From IMG/VR virus record IMGVR_UViG_3300009506_000024, positions 1-63,899 of that record: a stretch of DNA of 63,899 nt; one strand, 5' to 3'. The translations under genes and the position numbers were made by a program. The notes beneath the pieces are model-generated. The model ran no database searches, was not told the origin of the DNA, and saw only the letters and a program-made list of their open reading frames with translations. Positions within the stretch are counted from its first letter, which is position 1, and every line of letters begins with the position of its first letter. This document shows, piece after piece, positions 27,337 through 36,783 of the stretch. Origin of the DNA: a virus.

Positions 27337-28884
27337 ATGAGTATGCAAACGTCGGTTTTCGAGATGGTCCACCAGGTGCTTGGCGATGCCAAAGAGAAGT
27401 TGGCTGCTGACAAGGCGGCCTCCACTCAGGGTGTCGAGAAGACAGCGGCGGCTTCGAAACCGCGGCCATCTGCCAAGCCCGAGGCTGGAGCTGGTCAGAT
27501 GCTCAGCGATGAGTATCTGGGCAAGCTGGCCTCAGCCTGTGACCACCTCGCGTCGAATCTCCACTTGATCGAAGACCAACGAACTCCGGCTGAGAAGCTG
27601 GCTGAAGCGGTGGCGATCAACCAAGCCCTCATGAAGAAAGCCTTCGAGGGCGGGGACAAGAAGCACCAAACTACCCAAGCCAACGCCGATTCGATCTCTC
27701 CGGCTACGGTGACCACGGACTCGTCCGGCACCGCATCGGACAGCATCGGCTCTGGCAACGCCATTCCGTCTGCCCCCAACAACGCCCCTGGCGAGTCGTT
27801 GGATGCAGGTCAGAGTGGTCAGGCCGCCTCGGCGGTCACGGGTAGCACCACTCCCAACGAGAAGGCCAATCCGATGGACCCGGCCAACTCGATGGAGACC
27901 AATGTGGGCATGATGATGCCGGAGCAGCCGGAGGCCCTCCTCCAGCAGTCCGGCGGCGATGTGTCCACGGGCGACAAGACCGCAGCCGCGCGTGCCCTGC
28001 GCACCATCGGCAAGGTCTCTGGTCGGACCGAGGCAGAGGCTCGGATGAAGGTGGCGCAAGCCAAGAAAGTCCGTGTCCTCCTGACCAAGGCCGCCCAGGC
28101 AGGTATCCCCCAAGAGGTTGCTCTGGCCATGCTCGGCCTGGGCAAGCACGCGGAGGACGCCATCAACCCGGCAACCATCTCTGGCGGGACCTCTCCGGTC
28201 CTCCAGCAGGAGCCGGGGGTCCCGAGTCCGCTCATGCAGGGCTCGGAGGCCGGAAGCAACACACCTCGTGCCACCGCACCGACGTCTGGTGAAGGGGGAG
28301 GCCGGGAGCTTCTGAGCAGCAACGAGTCTGCGATGAACGCGACCAAGAGCCAAGCCAAGCAGCAGAACAAGGGCGCGATGGGCGAGTTGTTGACTGAGCC
28401 GATGATGTCGGCCAGTCGGGATAGCACTCTCCAGAAGTCGCTGGATAACACCTCCTCAGCGGGTGTGAAGATTTCTGCGATGCGGAGTCTGCTCAAGAAG
28501 TTTGCGGCAGCATCACCTTCACAGGCTCAGAAGCTCGCCGCGCTCGCCAAGTTGGCCTTGGATCCCGCGATGGCGGATGACCCAGAGGCGGTACCCCCGG
28601 AGGCAGCCCAGGCTGCAGCCATGGAAGGTGCCGGCGAAGGGGAAGTCCCCGAAGCGGCTGAAGAGGCAGCGGCAGCGGGCGTGACGCCGGAAGAGCTCGC
28701 GCAGGCGTTGGCCCTTCTCGGAGAGGAAGGGGCCGCAGGCGAGGAAGAGGCAGCTCCGGAAGCGGGAGCCGAGGAACCAGAGAAACAGCAGCAGCTCGGA
28801 ATGGGCGCTCCAATGGGCGGTGCCCCAATGGGCGGCACGATGGGCGGCGCTGGGACTCCTTCACCGACTCCTATGATGTCGTAG
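27337..28884 (+). CDS. Putative scaffold-like head protein
   Basis: 515 residues, immediately upstream of the putative decoration and capsid genes. It is Ala/Gln/Glu/Met-rich with helical N-terminal and central parts and long Ser/Thr/Gly/Asn linkers (GTASDSIGSGNAIPSAPNN). The C-terminus is acidic, then ends in a Met/Gly/Pro repeat (MGGAPMGGTMGGAG). Size, composition and position fit a scaffold or internal core protein, but no homologous motif is recognised. Confidence 0.6.
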   Translation: MSMQTSVFEMVHQVLGDAKEKLAADKAASTQGVEKTAAASKPRPSAKPEAGAGQMLSDEYLGKLASACDHLASNLHLIEDQRTPAEKLAEAVAINQALMKKAFEGGDKKHQTTQANADSISPATVTTDSSGTASDSIGSGNAIPSAPNNAPGESLDAGQSGQAASAVTGSTTPNEKANPMDPANSMETNVGMMMPEQPEALLQQSGGDVSTGDKTAAARALRTIGKVSGRTEAEARMKVAQAKKVRVLLTKAAQAGIPQEVALAMLGLGKHAEDAINPATISGGTSPVLQQEPGVPSPLMQGSEAGSNTPRATAPTSGEGGGRELLSSNESAMNATKSQAKQQNKGAMGELLTEPMMSASRDSTLQKSLDNTSSAGVKISAMRSLLKKFAAASPSQAQKLAALAKLALDPAMADDPEAVPPEAAQAAAMEGAGEGEVPEAAEEAAAAGVTPEELAQALALLGEEGAAGEEEAAPEAGAEEPEKQQQLGMGAPMGGAPMGGTMGGAGTPSPTPMMS

Positions 28885-28912
28885 GCCCACGTCGAGGAAA
28901 GGACAAAGCCAA

Positions 28913-29266
28913 ATGCAAAAGATCAGTTCACAAGACGCGGCTTCCCTCCTCAAGCAGGCGGGGGCCGCCATTCGTCACCTGACGAAGGAACGCAACAGTC
29001 TTCGGACGAAGGTTGCCGCGTTCGAGAAGCAGGAGCGGGTGGAGAAGATTGCCCGGGACATGGAGGAGAAGGGCCTGAGCTCTGACCTCGACCATCAGCA
29101 GAAGGTCGCGGCGCTGAGCAACGTTCCCAACCTCGATGTCACTGAGGAAGCCATCAAGCTCGCTGCCCCACAAGGGTACGTGCTCGGCAACCTCGGTGAT
29201 CAACCGGGCGGTGGCATGCACGCTTTCGAGCACTTCATCATGACGGGTGAGGACCCGACTGAGTAG
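28913..29266 (+). CDS. Small helical protein upstream of capsid genes
   Basis: 117 residues. The N-terminal two thirds form a predicted coiled coil (LLKQAGAAIRHLTKERNSLR and VAAFEKQERVEKIARDMEEK). It then ends with LAAPQGYVLGNLGDQPGGG. A small coiled-coil protein just before the decoration and capsid genes could be an assembly chaperone or scaffold piece. Function unknown. Confidence 0.65.
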   Translation: MQKISSQDAASLLKQAGAAIRHLTKERNSLRTKVAAFEKQERVEKIARDMEEKGLSSDLDHQQKVAALSNVPNLDVTEEAIKLAAPQGYVLGNLGDQPGGGMHAFEHFIMTGEDPTE

Positions 29267-29309
29267 CTCGAGGCAAAACACGCAGAAACGCATTCGCGGA
29301 GGTTAAGAA

Positions 29310-29774
29310 ATGGCAGTTCAGAACTTCAAACTCGTCAGCGAGTTCCAGACGATTCACCGTCGTCCCTTCGAGCTCGCAGATCCAGCACTCCTCAACCCCA
29401 ACAACGCCAATCCGTTGCTCGACGGTGAGTTTCTCCAGCACACGACGGCGTACAAGATGGCTCGAGGCACCGGCGTCGCCGCTGTCCCGTCCTTCGCGTA
29501 CTTCGCCGAGCGCGGGCGGTACGAGGTCCAGGCGATCCAGAAGGGTCCGTTCCTGTACCTCGGGGAGTACGAGGCTGACACGCTCATCATGGACGCCACC
29601 GGCGTCACGTTGGGCATGGCCCTCGTCGTCCAGGACGTCACCATCGCCACCCTGACCAAGCGTGGTCTGGCGCGGTGGCCGGCGGCCCCCGCGGGCACGG
29701 AGAAGGTGATGGGTTACGTGACCCGTCTCCCGGCGAACAACAACAACTTCCTGCGGTTCATCAGGGTCTCGTAA
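29310..29774 (+). CDS. Putative head decoration/stabilisation protein
   Basis: 154 residues, beta-rich and compact, with no low-complexity tail. It sits 53 bases upstream of the major capsid gene, the usual place for head decoration proteins such as lambda gpD. The name comes from position, size and fold look. It could also be a minor capsid protein. Confidence 0.55.
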   Translation: MAVQNFKLVSEFQTIHRRPFELADPALLNPNNANPLLDGEFLQHTTAYKMARGTGVAAVPSFAYFAERGRYEVQAIQKGPFLYLGEYEADTLIMDATGVTLGMALVVQDVTIATLTKRGLARWPAAPAGTEKVMGYVTRLPANNNNFLRFIRVS

Positions 29775-29826
29775 GAGGCTCAGTGAAGCAGGGTAGCTGA
29801 AGAGGAACTTCAGGAGGTAAATCACC

Positions 29827-30948
29827 ATGAGTATGGTTCAAGCATCCCTCGAAATGTTCAACCAGCGGTTGGACTCTCAAGAAGGCAAAGACAAGATCGC
29901 CGAGCTCGGCGGTTCTTGGATTCGTGACCGTCTGCGCGAGGTGGCGTACAGCCGCCACATCCTGCCCCCGGAGCAGGTCACCCGCGCCGACTGCCAGCGT
30001 TCGGTCAACCATGACACGCTCGTGAAGATCGTGGACGTCGAGCCTCAAAGCCGCGCCATGGCCATCACGTTCCGTGATCAACCGACCGCGCGCTTCATCC
30101 GTGCGCCGAAGGCGGAGATCCCGTTCTTCACCATCTCGAGCGAGAAGTTCGAGAAGACGGAGCAGGAGCTCCTGGCGTACGAGATGCCGATCACCAAGGT
30201 GATCGAGGACAACTCGGTCAAGGACATCCAAGAGATCGAGGACCGGGAGTTCACCCGACACATCGAGTCCGGTGTGCAGGGCCTCCAGGCCGAGGTCAAC
30301 GGCACGGGCACGGCGTACAACGCCACCCAGATCCGCGCCCTCGCGGCCGGTGCCCAGGTGGTGTCCGTGGTCAAGGGCGAGCTCGCCCTTGCCGCTGACG
30401 GCACGGACTTCGTGGTTCGCCCGATCCAGCGTCCGGACTTCGTGGAGCTCTTCAAGCTCCTCGACAACAACCGCCTCCGTTCGGAGCGGATGTTGATCAC
30501 CGAGGGTGACCACGACGACGTCCTCCAGTGGACCGTCGAGGACTTCGGTGACAAGATCCAGTCGGAGACCGTGGTCGACGGCTACAAGTACAACACCTTG
30601 CTCGGACGCAAGGTCGTTCGTACCGTGAAGACGGACATCCTCCGGACGGGGAATGTCTACATCTTCACCGCGCCGCAGTTCTTCGGGAAGTTCTACATCC
30701 TGAACAACACCAAGTTCTACATCGACAAGATCGCAAACGTGATCACGTGGCAGAGCTGGGAAGACATCGGGATGGGCATCGTCAACATCGCGTCCTGCCG
30801 CAAGCTCGAGCTCTACCGCGGGTCGGTGAAGCCGGGTGACGAGGACACGGGTTACGAGGTCAAGCTGCCGAGCCTCGAGGAGGATCTCGGAGCGGAGAAC
30901 AACCGGGTCGACGCCGGCCTCCACTTCCCGGATGTGCAGCAGTTCTAG
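29827..30948 (+). CDS. Major capsid protein
   Basis: 373 residues. The compact alpha/beta sequence has no repeats and strongly biased, optimal-looking codons, as expected of the most abundant virion protein. Features include SWIRDRLREVAYSRHILPPE, a central ELLAYEMPITKVIEDNSV and a C-terminal FFGKFYILNNTKFYIDKIAN. It follows protease, scaffold-like and decoration genes, the standard order for HK97-fold heads, and is followed by a hairpin. The fold is inferred rather than read from a motif. Confidence 0.75.
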   Translation: MSMVQASLEMFNQRLDSQEGKDKIAELGGSWIRDRLREVAYSRHILPPEQVTRADCQRSVNHDTLVKIVDVEPQSRAMAITFRDQPTARFIRAPKAEIPFFTISSEKFEKTEQELLAYEMPITKVIEDNSVKDIQEIEDREFTRHIESGVQGLQAEVNGTGTAYNATQIRALAAGAQVVSVVKGELALAADGTDFVVRPIQRPDFVELFKLLDNNRLRSERMLITEGDHDDVLQWTVEDFGDKIQSETVVDGYKYNTLLGRKVVRTVKTDILRTGNVYIFTAPQFFGKFYILNNTKFYIDKIANVITWQSWEDIGMGIVNIASCRKLELYRGSVKPGDEDTGYEVKLPSLEEDLGAENNRVDAGLHFPDVQQF

Positions 30949-30997
30949 TACTGGTCTCGGCTGGTACGTTTTGTTGACTGAGGTTGACACAGAGGCT

Positions 30998-31025
30998 CCC
31001 TGGGCCTGGTTCGCCGGGCTCAGGG
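30998..31025 (+). terminator. Hairpin after major capsid gene
   Basis: CCCTGGGCC and GGGCTCAGGG pair around a short loop in the 110-base gap after the capsid gene. The following T-run is short (CTTT), so it may be an attenuator or an mRNA-stabilising 3' structure, not a strong terminator. Confidence 0.35.
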
Positions 31026-31059
31026 ACCTTTGCGTCGCCCAAGATGAAGGAGACCCCAG

Positions 31060-32103
31060 ATGTCATCTGCTGAGAGTCCCGAGAAGGACGGGGTGCAACT
31101 GACAGAGGAAGAGCAGGCGCAACTCGAAGAGCTCAAGGCGAAGGAGGCCGAGGTCAAGGCCCTCGAAGCCGCCAAGAAGGCGGACGAGGATGCCAAGGCG
31201 AAGGCTGAAGAGCTGGAGCGCATTGCGAACCGCCCGCTGTACCATGTGCTCGTGCGGCACATGGCCCGTAGTCCCAGGACGCGCACCATGCGCGCGGCCC
31301 GCGCTGGCCACCGCCGGCAGGGTGTTCTGCTCGACGACGGTACTCGGATCCGGAAGAAGGGCCGGAAGCGCTACACGGAGGTGGACCTTCGTGAGCTCGC
31401 CCGGAACAACCAACGGTTCCTCGAGTTCGTTCGGGTCGGGGCCATCGAGGTCTGCGACCCCAAGACCGAGCATGCAATCCCCTACAACGACCTGGTCAAG
31501 ATGATCGGGGACGTCGCTCAGTGGGTGGCCGAGAAGGAGTTCTCCGAAGCCATGGAGCGGTGGAATGCTGCTCACAAGGCATGGAAGGAAGCCTGCGAGG
31601 CCGAAGAGGCTGCGGCTGAGGAGCAGGAGCGGGATCCTGTTCTTCCTCCGGAGCCGGAGAAGCCGAAGAAGTCGAAGGCTGTCGAAGTCGATGAGTCTGG
31701 CCTCCAGCAAGACCCCGTCGCGGGGTCGGAGCGGGAGGACAACTCGGCACCGCCACCGCCCAAGGGCAAGAGCACCGAGGTCACCAGAGAGGATGTCGAT
31801 GTGTCAGCGGTCACCGCTGCTGTCGACCAGGCCAACGCTGAGAAGACCGGCGAGGCCAATCCTCCTCCGAGTGAGACCGGAGCTGGTGAGGCCGATACCG
31901 GCTTGCTCGACGACGAGGGCAACGACGCCAGCGAGGACGGCGAAGAAGGGCATACCGAGGAGGAGCTCCTCGCGATGAAGCTCGACGACCTCAAAGTCGT
32001 CGCCGTGGAGACCTACGGCGTTGATGAAGAAACCATCAAACCCATGCGGGCAAAGAAGGACGTCGTCGCGGCCATCTTCGCTCAGGGTGAAGGTGAGGAG
32101 TAA
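31060..32103 (+). CDS. Head-region protein with coiled-coil and acidic parts
   Basis: 347 residues, good GGAG site. The first 45 residues form a charged coiled coil (ELKAKEAEVKALEAAKKADE). A basic globular part follows (YHVLVRHMARSPRTRTMRAA, then DDGTRIRKKGRKRY), with a long acidic low-complexity region to the end. The C-terminal 50 residues resemble a small helical HeH/SAP-like unit (LDDLKVVAVETYGVDEETIK, then KKDVVAAIF). It may link the capsid to DNA or neck proteins; family unknown. Confidence 0.6.
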   Translation: MSSAESPEKDGVQLTEEEQAQLEELKAKEAEVKALEAAKKADEDAKAKAEELERIANRPLYHVLVRHMARSPRTRTMRAARAGHRRQGVLLDDGTRIRKKGRKRYTEVDLRELARNNQRFLEFVRVGAIEVCDPKTEHAIPYNDLVKMIGDVAQWVAEKEFSEAMERWNAAHKAWKEACEAEEAAAEEQERDPVLPPEPEKPKKSKAVEVDESGLQQDPVAGSEREDNSAPPPPKGKSTEVTREDVDVSAVTAAVDQANAEKTGEANPPPSETGAGEADTGLLDDEGNDASEDGEEGHTEEELLAMKLDDLKVVAVETYGVDEETIKPMRAKKDVVAAIFAQGEGEE

Positions 32104-32106
32104 GCC

Positions 32107-32529
32107 ATGGCGACCACAAGAGTTTGGAACATCACCGACGATGTGAACCCGAGTGTGAAGCCCCAGAACCTTCGAGTCCTGGGCAAGTTCGTCGCTCCTG
32201 GTCGCTTCGTCACCGTCGAAGAGTCCGCCCTCAAGGGCGCCCACAAGGTTCACGCCGATGTGGGCAGAGGACTCCTCTTCATCGGCCGGCAACCGCCGAC
32301 CTCCTACGTCAAGACCAGGAAGCCCCCACGGGCGAAGCTGGCCGATGGCGTGTCTCGTCTGGGTCTCGCCAACAAGCCGAAGCCCGAGCCCAAGAAAGAG
32401 GTGCTCGAGCTCAAGGATGAGGTGAAGGTCGCGGACAAGATGGAGGTGGCCTTGGAGGGGGCTCTCGAAGAACCTTCTGACGAGGCTGGGGATGAGGACA
32501 AGAAAGGGCGGAAGAGGAAGGGTAAGTAG
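32107..32529 (+). CDS. Small head-region protein with basic C-terminus
   Basis: 140 residues. The N-terminal 75 residues look like a compact beta domain (VWNITDDVNPSVKPQNLRVL, then GKFVAPGRFVTVEES). The rest is a charged Lys/Glu tail ending KKGRKRKGK. The start codon is three bases after the previous stop. Similar short proteins occur after capsid genes in other large phages, but I cannot name the family. Confidence 0.6.
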   Translation: MATTRVWNITDDVNPSVKPQNLRVLGKFVAPGRFVTVEESALKGAHKVHADVGRGLLFIGRQPPTSYVKTRKPPRAKLADGVSRLGLANKPKPEPKKEVLELKDEVKVADKMEVALEGALEEPSDEAGDEDKKGRKRKGK

Positions 32530-32532
32530 GCG

Positions 32533-33039
32533 GTGACGTCTTTTCTCACAGCGACGGGTGGCTCCCTCAACGACCCGCTGATCAAGCAGCTCGCTGAGTA
32601 TGCTCGCCGCTTCATGAGAGACTACCCTGAACTCAACCGCTTGACTGCTGGCTACGACCACAGCCCGAGGCATCTGCAGTGGGCAGTTCTGGATACTCTG
32701 AGTGATTGGGCTTCGACCCCGCCATTCATTGGCCAGGGCCTCACGATGATCGTCGAGCGTGGTCTAGTCAGCGTCTTTATCCGGGGAGTAGTGATCACAG
32801 CTTTAGAGTCGTTGGGTATCCTCCACCTGCGCAACCACATCTCCTATTCAGATGGTGGTGTGAATGTGCAGACGGAGAACCCACAACTCATTCAGTCGTG
32901 GTTGCAGATGATGAAGTCGGAGTACGAGCAGAAGAAGCAACGAATCCTCATCGCCCTCAACGTCGAGAACGCTTTGGGCTTTGGTGGTGGAGTGCACTCA
33001 GAGCTCTACTTCATCAACAGCTTCTTCGGATACCTGTAG
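32533..33039 (+). CDS. Putative head completion/adaptor protein
   Basis: 168 residues, GTG start three bases after the previous stop. It is compact, helix-rich and aromatic (DYPELNRLTAGYDHSPRHLQ), with a hydrophobic middle. It ends in GFGGGVHSELYFINSFFGYL. Its position between capsid and tail genes fits a head-tail joining protein; no diagnostic motif. Confidence 0.55.
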   Translation: MTSFLTATGGSLNDPLIKQLAEYARRFMRDYPELNRLTAGYDHSPRHLQWAVLDTLSDWASTPPFIGQGLTMIVERGLVSVFIRGVVITALESLGILHLRNHISYSDGGVNVQTENPQLIQSWLQMMKSEYEQKKQRILIALNVENALGFGGGVHSELYFINSFFGYL

Positions 33040-33048
33040 GAGGAGACC

Positions 33049-33174
33049 ATGACGGTTGCAAACTTCGCCACCGCAGATGAGTTGGCCCAGTACGTAGTAA
33101 CCAACACCATCGCGCAGGCGTCCATTCACACCATCCTCGTCAAAGACGGGCGGTGGTACATCTTCCACTTCTAG
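33049..33174 (+). CDS. 41-residue small protein
   Basis: A short gene with a perfect AGGAGG site. The product begins MTVANFATADELAQYVVTNT and ends GRWYIFHF. The pattern (FxTADEL..YV..N......I..I..DG.WY.F.F) looks like a widespread small phage protein found next to head genes. It is below common ORF length cut-offs but has the spacing and signals of a real gene. Confidence 0.65.
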   Translation: MTVANFATADELAQYVVTNTIAQASIHTILVKDGRWYIFHF

Positions 33175-33184
33175 GAGGCATCTG

Positions 33185-35419
33185 ATGGCTGACTGGAAGA
33201 GGTACCTACAGAAGCTCGCTGATGAGGACGAGGCTGAGGACAAGGGGCGCCCGCCTACTGAGGAAGAACGCGCCAAGATCCAGGCATTCATTCGTGAGAA
33301 TGCTGACCTGAGTGACGATGCGTTCCACTCCTTCGTGGAGGACATGGGGTTGAACCCACATTTCGCAGAGCCCGTAGCCTACGAGATGGCGCACAACCTT
33401 TCGAAGAAGGCTGCCTTCAAGCTAGCCCTCCAGGATCTGATTCCGGGGGGCAAGGCGGATGACAAGCCTGTGTCCGACTTCTCTCCAAAGCAGATGGCGA
33501 TGGGTCAGAAGGTGGAGATGGAACACACCGACGACCCCACAAAGGCTCGGGAGATCAGTCGTGACCACCTCGAAGAGTTCCCTGACTACTACACCCGTCT
33601 CAAGAAGATGGAAGACGAGGCAAAGAAGGAGGCGTCCGCGCTGTTAAAGCTGGCGAGGAACATGCCCCACTTCACCGAGCAGGATCGTCCAGAAAAGGTC
33701 AAGGAGATCTACCGCGCGCTCAAGCGAGATCACCCTGACATGCCTGCTGAGATGAAGGCTCGAATTGCCGCGCGCCAGGGAAAGAAGGGCAAGCAGCATC
33801 AAGGTCCTCCCTACAAGGGACCTCTCACCAAAGGTGCCTCTCGTCTACCACAAGGACTGCTCGAGGTAGCGGACAAGCCCGGTGCCTGGAAGAATGCAGT
33901 ACGAGGAGGAGAGTACGCTTGGAAGAAGCTGATGATGCGCGACTTTGGTAGGCATCAGGCTCGGACGATTGCCCGAGAAGCATCGTCGTTGGAGCCCGCG
34001 CTGGCCAAGTCACGCCGTGCAGTCCATGAGTACCAAGCGAAGACTCACGGTCCCTTCCTACGAGAAGGAGTAGAAAAGGCTCTCTCAACCGTCCCGAAGG
34101 TGAAGAAGGCTGCCCCCACAGCTCTCGTTCCTTTGGAGGAGGCCGCTAAAAGGGGACCGAGCTTCGCATCGAAGATCATCTCCAAGCTCAAAGATGTAGC
34201 TCCGTACGCGGCCATCGCCGGCGCACCCATTGCCGGCGCCGCCGGTCTCGGAGCTCTCAGAGCCCACACCTATCAGAAGGCTCGAAAGACAGAACCCACT
34301 GCTGAGCGCACCTTGAAAGGTGCTTGGGGTGGAGTCAAAGGCGGGTTGACTGGAGCCGCTCTGGGGACAGGTCTGGGTGGCGTCATGATGGCGCCTTTGG
34401 TTCTCCCTGGAGTACTTCGAGCACTCGCATTGAGAAAAGCCCACCCCGGATATGCCGCCAGCGCGATGCGCTCAGCGATGTCTGGTGCGCTTCCAGCCGC
34501 TGCGGTCACAGGTACCGCTGGAGGTCTGCTCGGAGCTACTCATGGTGGGTGGAGGGCCATCCAGGGCGACATCAACAAGGAAAAGCAGAAGGAGTACCGA
34601 GTGCGAAAGAAAGAAGAGGCGAGTGGAAAAACGGTGGAGGCCTCCAGCAAGAAGGCTTCTCTCCACTCTGCACTGGTCGCGCTCCACAATGAGTACGGCC
34701 CACCGAAAGTGAAGCACGCAGCCGCTAACTACTTCTTCTACGACATCAATCGAGGAGAGCGGGACGCAGAGGCTCTGGGAGCTCCGTTCTGCAAACTTGC
34801 CGCGCGGAGTGATGTGGACCCGTGGGATATGGCCATGGGAGTCACGATCAAGTTCGAGCAGCTCGAGAAGATGGCTCAGGCTCGCGGGGCTGGCGGTGAC
34901 TTGGCTCGGTTCTACATGAGCTGGGCAGACGAGATCGTGAAGAAGGCCGGTCTCCTAGATACCGCTATCCGGGTGGGACGGGCTGCCAAAGCTGGAGTAG
35001 GGGCCGCTATCCCGAAATCGTCCAAGAGCTTGATGAACGCCGCCGTCAAGGCAGAGCAGGCTGGGGCTCAGATCCCCGCTCGAACAGGGGTTCGTCAGGC
35101 TGTAAAGTCATCCCTGGCTGAGTCGCGCGCTCTTCAACAGGCCGGGGGCGGAAGCATCCGGCGTGGAGAGCAGCTCGCCAAAGCAGACCCAGGCTTGCTG
35201 AGTGCAGGCCGACAACCCCCCATCACGTACGCTCCTCCGCCAGCCGCCCCAACAGGTGCTGCTTCAGCGGCAGGGGCTGGGATGAAAACCGCACCTCAGG
35301 GCATGAGTAGGGCTAAGAAGCTCCTGCTCGGCACGGCAGGAGGACTGGGCTTGGGCGCTGGTATCGGCGGCGCTTCCTATGCTCTGAGTCCCTCCGAACC
35401 ACAGTTCCAAGGAGGCTAG
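33185..35419 (+). CDS. Large multi-segment virion-type protein with glycine zippers
   Basis: 744 residues. The N-terminal 200 are charged and helical (YLQKLADEDEAEDKG; a run around KIQAFIRENADLSDDAFHSF). A lysine-rich stretch follows, then Gly/Ala hydrophobic segments at about 338-360 and 385-450 (GGVKGGLTGAALGTGLGGVM) that could cross a membrane. A helical part and a Pro/Ala-rich tail close with GGLGLGAGIGGASYAL. The layout suggests an internal protein that is ejected and may form a channel. No enzyme motif. Confidence 0.65.
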   Translation: MADWKRYLQKLADEDEAEDKGRPPTEEERAKIQAFIRENADLSDDAFHSFVEDMGLNPHFAEPVAYEMAHNLSKKAAFKLALQDLIPGGKADDKPVSDFSPKQMAMGQKVEMEHTDDPTKAREISRDHLEEFPDYYTRLKKMEDEAKKEASALLKLARNMPHFTEQDRPEKVKEIYRALKRDHPDMPAEMKARIAARQGKKGKQHQGPPYKGPLTKGASRLPQGLLEVADKPGAWKNAVRGGEYAWKKLMMRDFGRHQARTIAREASSLEPALAKSRRAVHEYQAKTHGPFLREGVEKALSTVPKVKKAAPTALVPLEEAAKRGPSFASKIISKLKDVAPYAAIAGAPIAGAAGLGALRAHTYQKARKTEPTAERTLKGAWGGVKGGLTGAALGTGLGGVMMAPLVLPGVLRALALRKAHPGYAASAMRSAMSGALPAAAVTGTAGGLLGATHGGWRAIQGDINKEKQKEYRVRKKEEASGKTVEASSKKASLHSALVALHNEYGPPKVKHAAANYFFYDINRGERDAEALGAPFCKLAARSDVDPWDMAMGVTIKFEQLEKMAQARGAGGDLARFYMSWADEIVKKAGLLDTAIRVGRAAKAGVGAAIPKSSKSLMNAAVKAEQAGAQIPARTGVRQAVKSSLAESRALQQAGGGSIRRGEQLAKADPGLLSAGRQPPITYAPPPAAPTGAASAAGAGMKTAPQGMSRAKKLLLGTAGGLGLGAGIGGASYALSPSEPQFQGG

Positions 35420-35421
35420 TC

Positions 35422-36783
35422 ATGTTGGACCAGTACATTCAAGGTTTGGTCGTTGAGGCCAATGCAAGGAACAAGCTCGACGCTCACCTCGAGGGGCTGG
35501 CCAAGCAGGCTGCCGCCGAGGCTGAGATGGAGGCTTTTCTCGAAAGGGCCACTGCTGCAGAGCTCGCCAAGATGGCGGGTGTCGTGCTGCCGGCGAGCAC
35601 TTGTCCTCAGTGTGCGTCGGAGATGCAGAAGCTCGGCAGCGTCTACCACTGCGCGTGCGGGATGATGAAGCGGGCCAAAGAGCTCCCTCCCGAGCTCGCA
35701 GAGAACGCGGCGAAGACCCAGTCAGTCCAGGACCCTGACAAGCCGGGGGCGGAAGTCCCGGCCAAGCCGGCCTCTGAAGAGAAGCCGGAGAAGGAGTCCA
35801 AGTGCAAGACAGCGTCCATTGCCAACTTCGCTGAGGCTGTCATCGTCGCAGACGGGAACGTGAAGCTCGCCTTCGACGTCCTGGCTCAAGCTGGCTTCGA
35901 GGAGCTCGGCTTCACCCAGGAGGACATCGAGAAGAACGCTTTTTTGGGCAAGGCTTTCCAAGGCCTGGGAGCTGGACTGAAGGGTGCCTGGGGTACCCTC
36001 AGGGCCGGAGCGAAGGCCGGTGGAGGTCTAGGGGCAGCCGCCCGTGAAGCTGGTGGCGCCATGAAGACCTTCGGGAAGGACGTCGGGTCTGGCGTCGCCA
36101 ACGTCGCGCGTCAGGTGCCTGCTAAGGCCAAGGAGGTCCAACAGACCTACCAGGGCGCTCGAGCGGGCCAACCTGGTCTCTTTGGCACGTCTCTGATGGC
36201 TACCCCCGGCAAGGGTGTCGGTGGTGCGCTCATGGAGACCGCCAGGGCACACCCAGGGGTGGCCATGGGCCTGACGGGAGCAGGGGCTGGCGCTGCCGGC
36301 TTTGGGCTGGGCAAGCTCAGCTCCGCCAGGGAGCTCGTCGAGGTTGGGGACGCCGCGGGCCGACTGATGGCCAAGACCGCCCTCGAGCTCGACCCGGCCG
36401 AGGTCGGGGAGGCTATCGAGGCTGCCAAGGAGCGCGAGGACATCCCTGGGCGAGCTCGTCGATGGGGCGCCGCCGGCGCCGGTATCGGAGGGCTCGGAGC
36501 GGGTGCCCTGGGCGCTCTCGGAGGCATGGGAGTCAGCAAGATGCTGGGTGGCAAAGGCCGGATTGCGGCCCCACTGATCGGCGCGGCTCTTGGCGGTACC
36601 GGGGGAGGAGTCCTCGGACACCGAATCGGAACGGAAGAGGGTGCTGAGGAGGCTGCGGCTGACCGACTCGTCTCCATGCTGCGAGGCCGTCGAGCCTACA
36701 TGGCTGGTGGGCAGCAGGGGTATGCTCAGGGGCTCCAACGGGGCTTCAACGTGGGCCGAGGCGTCCCAGGCCGCCCTCAGTAG
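35422..36783 (+). CDS. Virion-type protein with N-terminal CxxC pair and glycine zippers
   Basis: 453 residues. The helical N-terminus (AHLEGLAKQAAAEAEMEAF) leads to a short zinc-like pair of knuckles (CPQCAS and CACGMMK). A helical part follows, then four long Gly/Ala-rich hydrophobic stretches between about residues 175 and 440. It starts two bases after the previous stop. The reading frame ends at 36781-36783, but coherent sequence of the same style carries on in another frame downstream (see the 36783 entry). Confidence 0.65.
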   Translation: MLDQYIQGLVVEANARNKLDAHLEGLAKQAAAEAEMEAFLERATAAELAKMAGVVLPASTCPQCASEMQKLGSVYHCACGMMKRAKELPPELAENAAKTQSVQDPDKPGAEVPAKPASEEKPEKESKCKTASIANFAEAVIVADGNVKLAFDVLAQAGFEELGFTQEDIEKNAFLGKAFQGLGAGLKGAWGTLRAGAKAGGGLGAAAREAGGAMKTFGKDVGSGVANVARQVPAKAKEVQQTYQGARAGQPGLFGTSLMATPGKGVGGALMETARAHPGVAMGLTGAGAGAAGFGLGKLSSARELVEVGDAAGRLMAKTALELDPAEVGEAIEAAKEREDIPGRARRWGAAGAGIGGLGAGALGALGGMGVSKMLGGKGRIAAPLIGAALGGTGGGVLGHRIGTEEGAEEAAADRLVSMLRGRRAYMAGGQQGYAQGLQRGFNVGRGVPGRPQ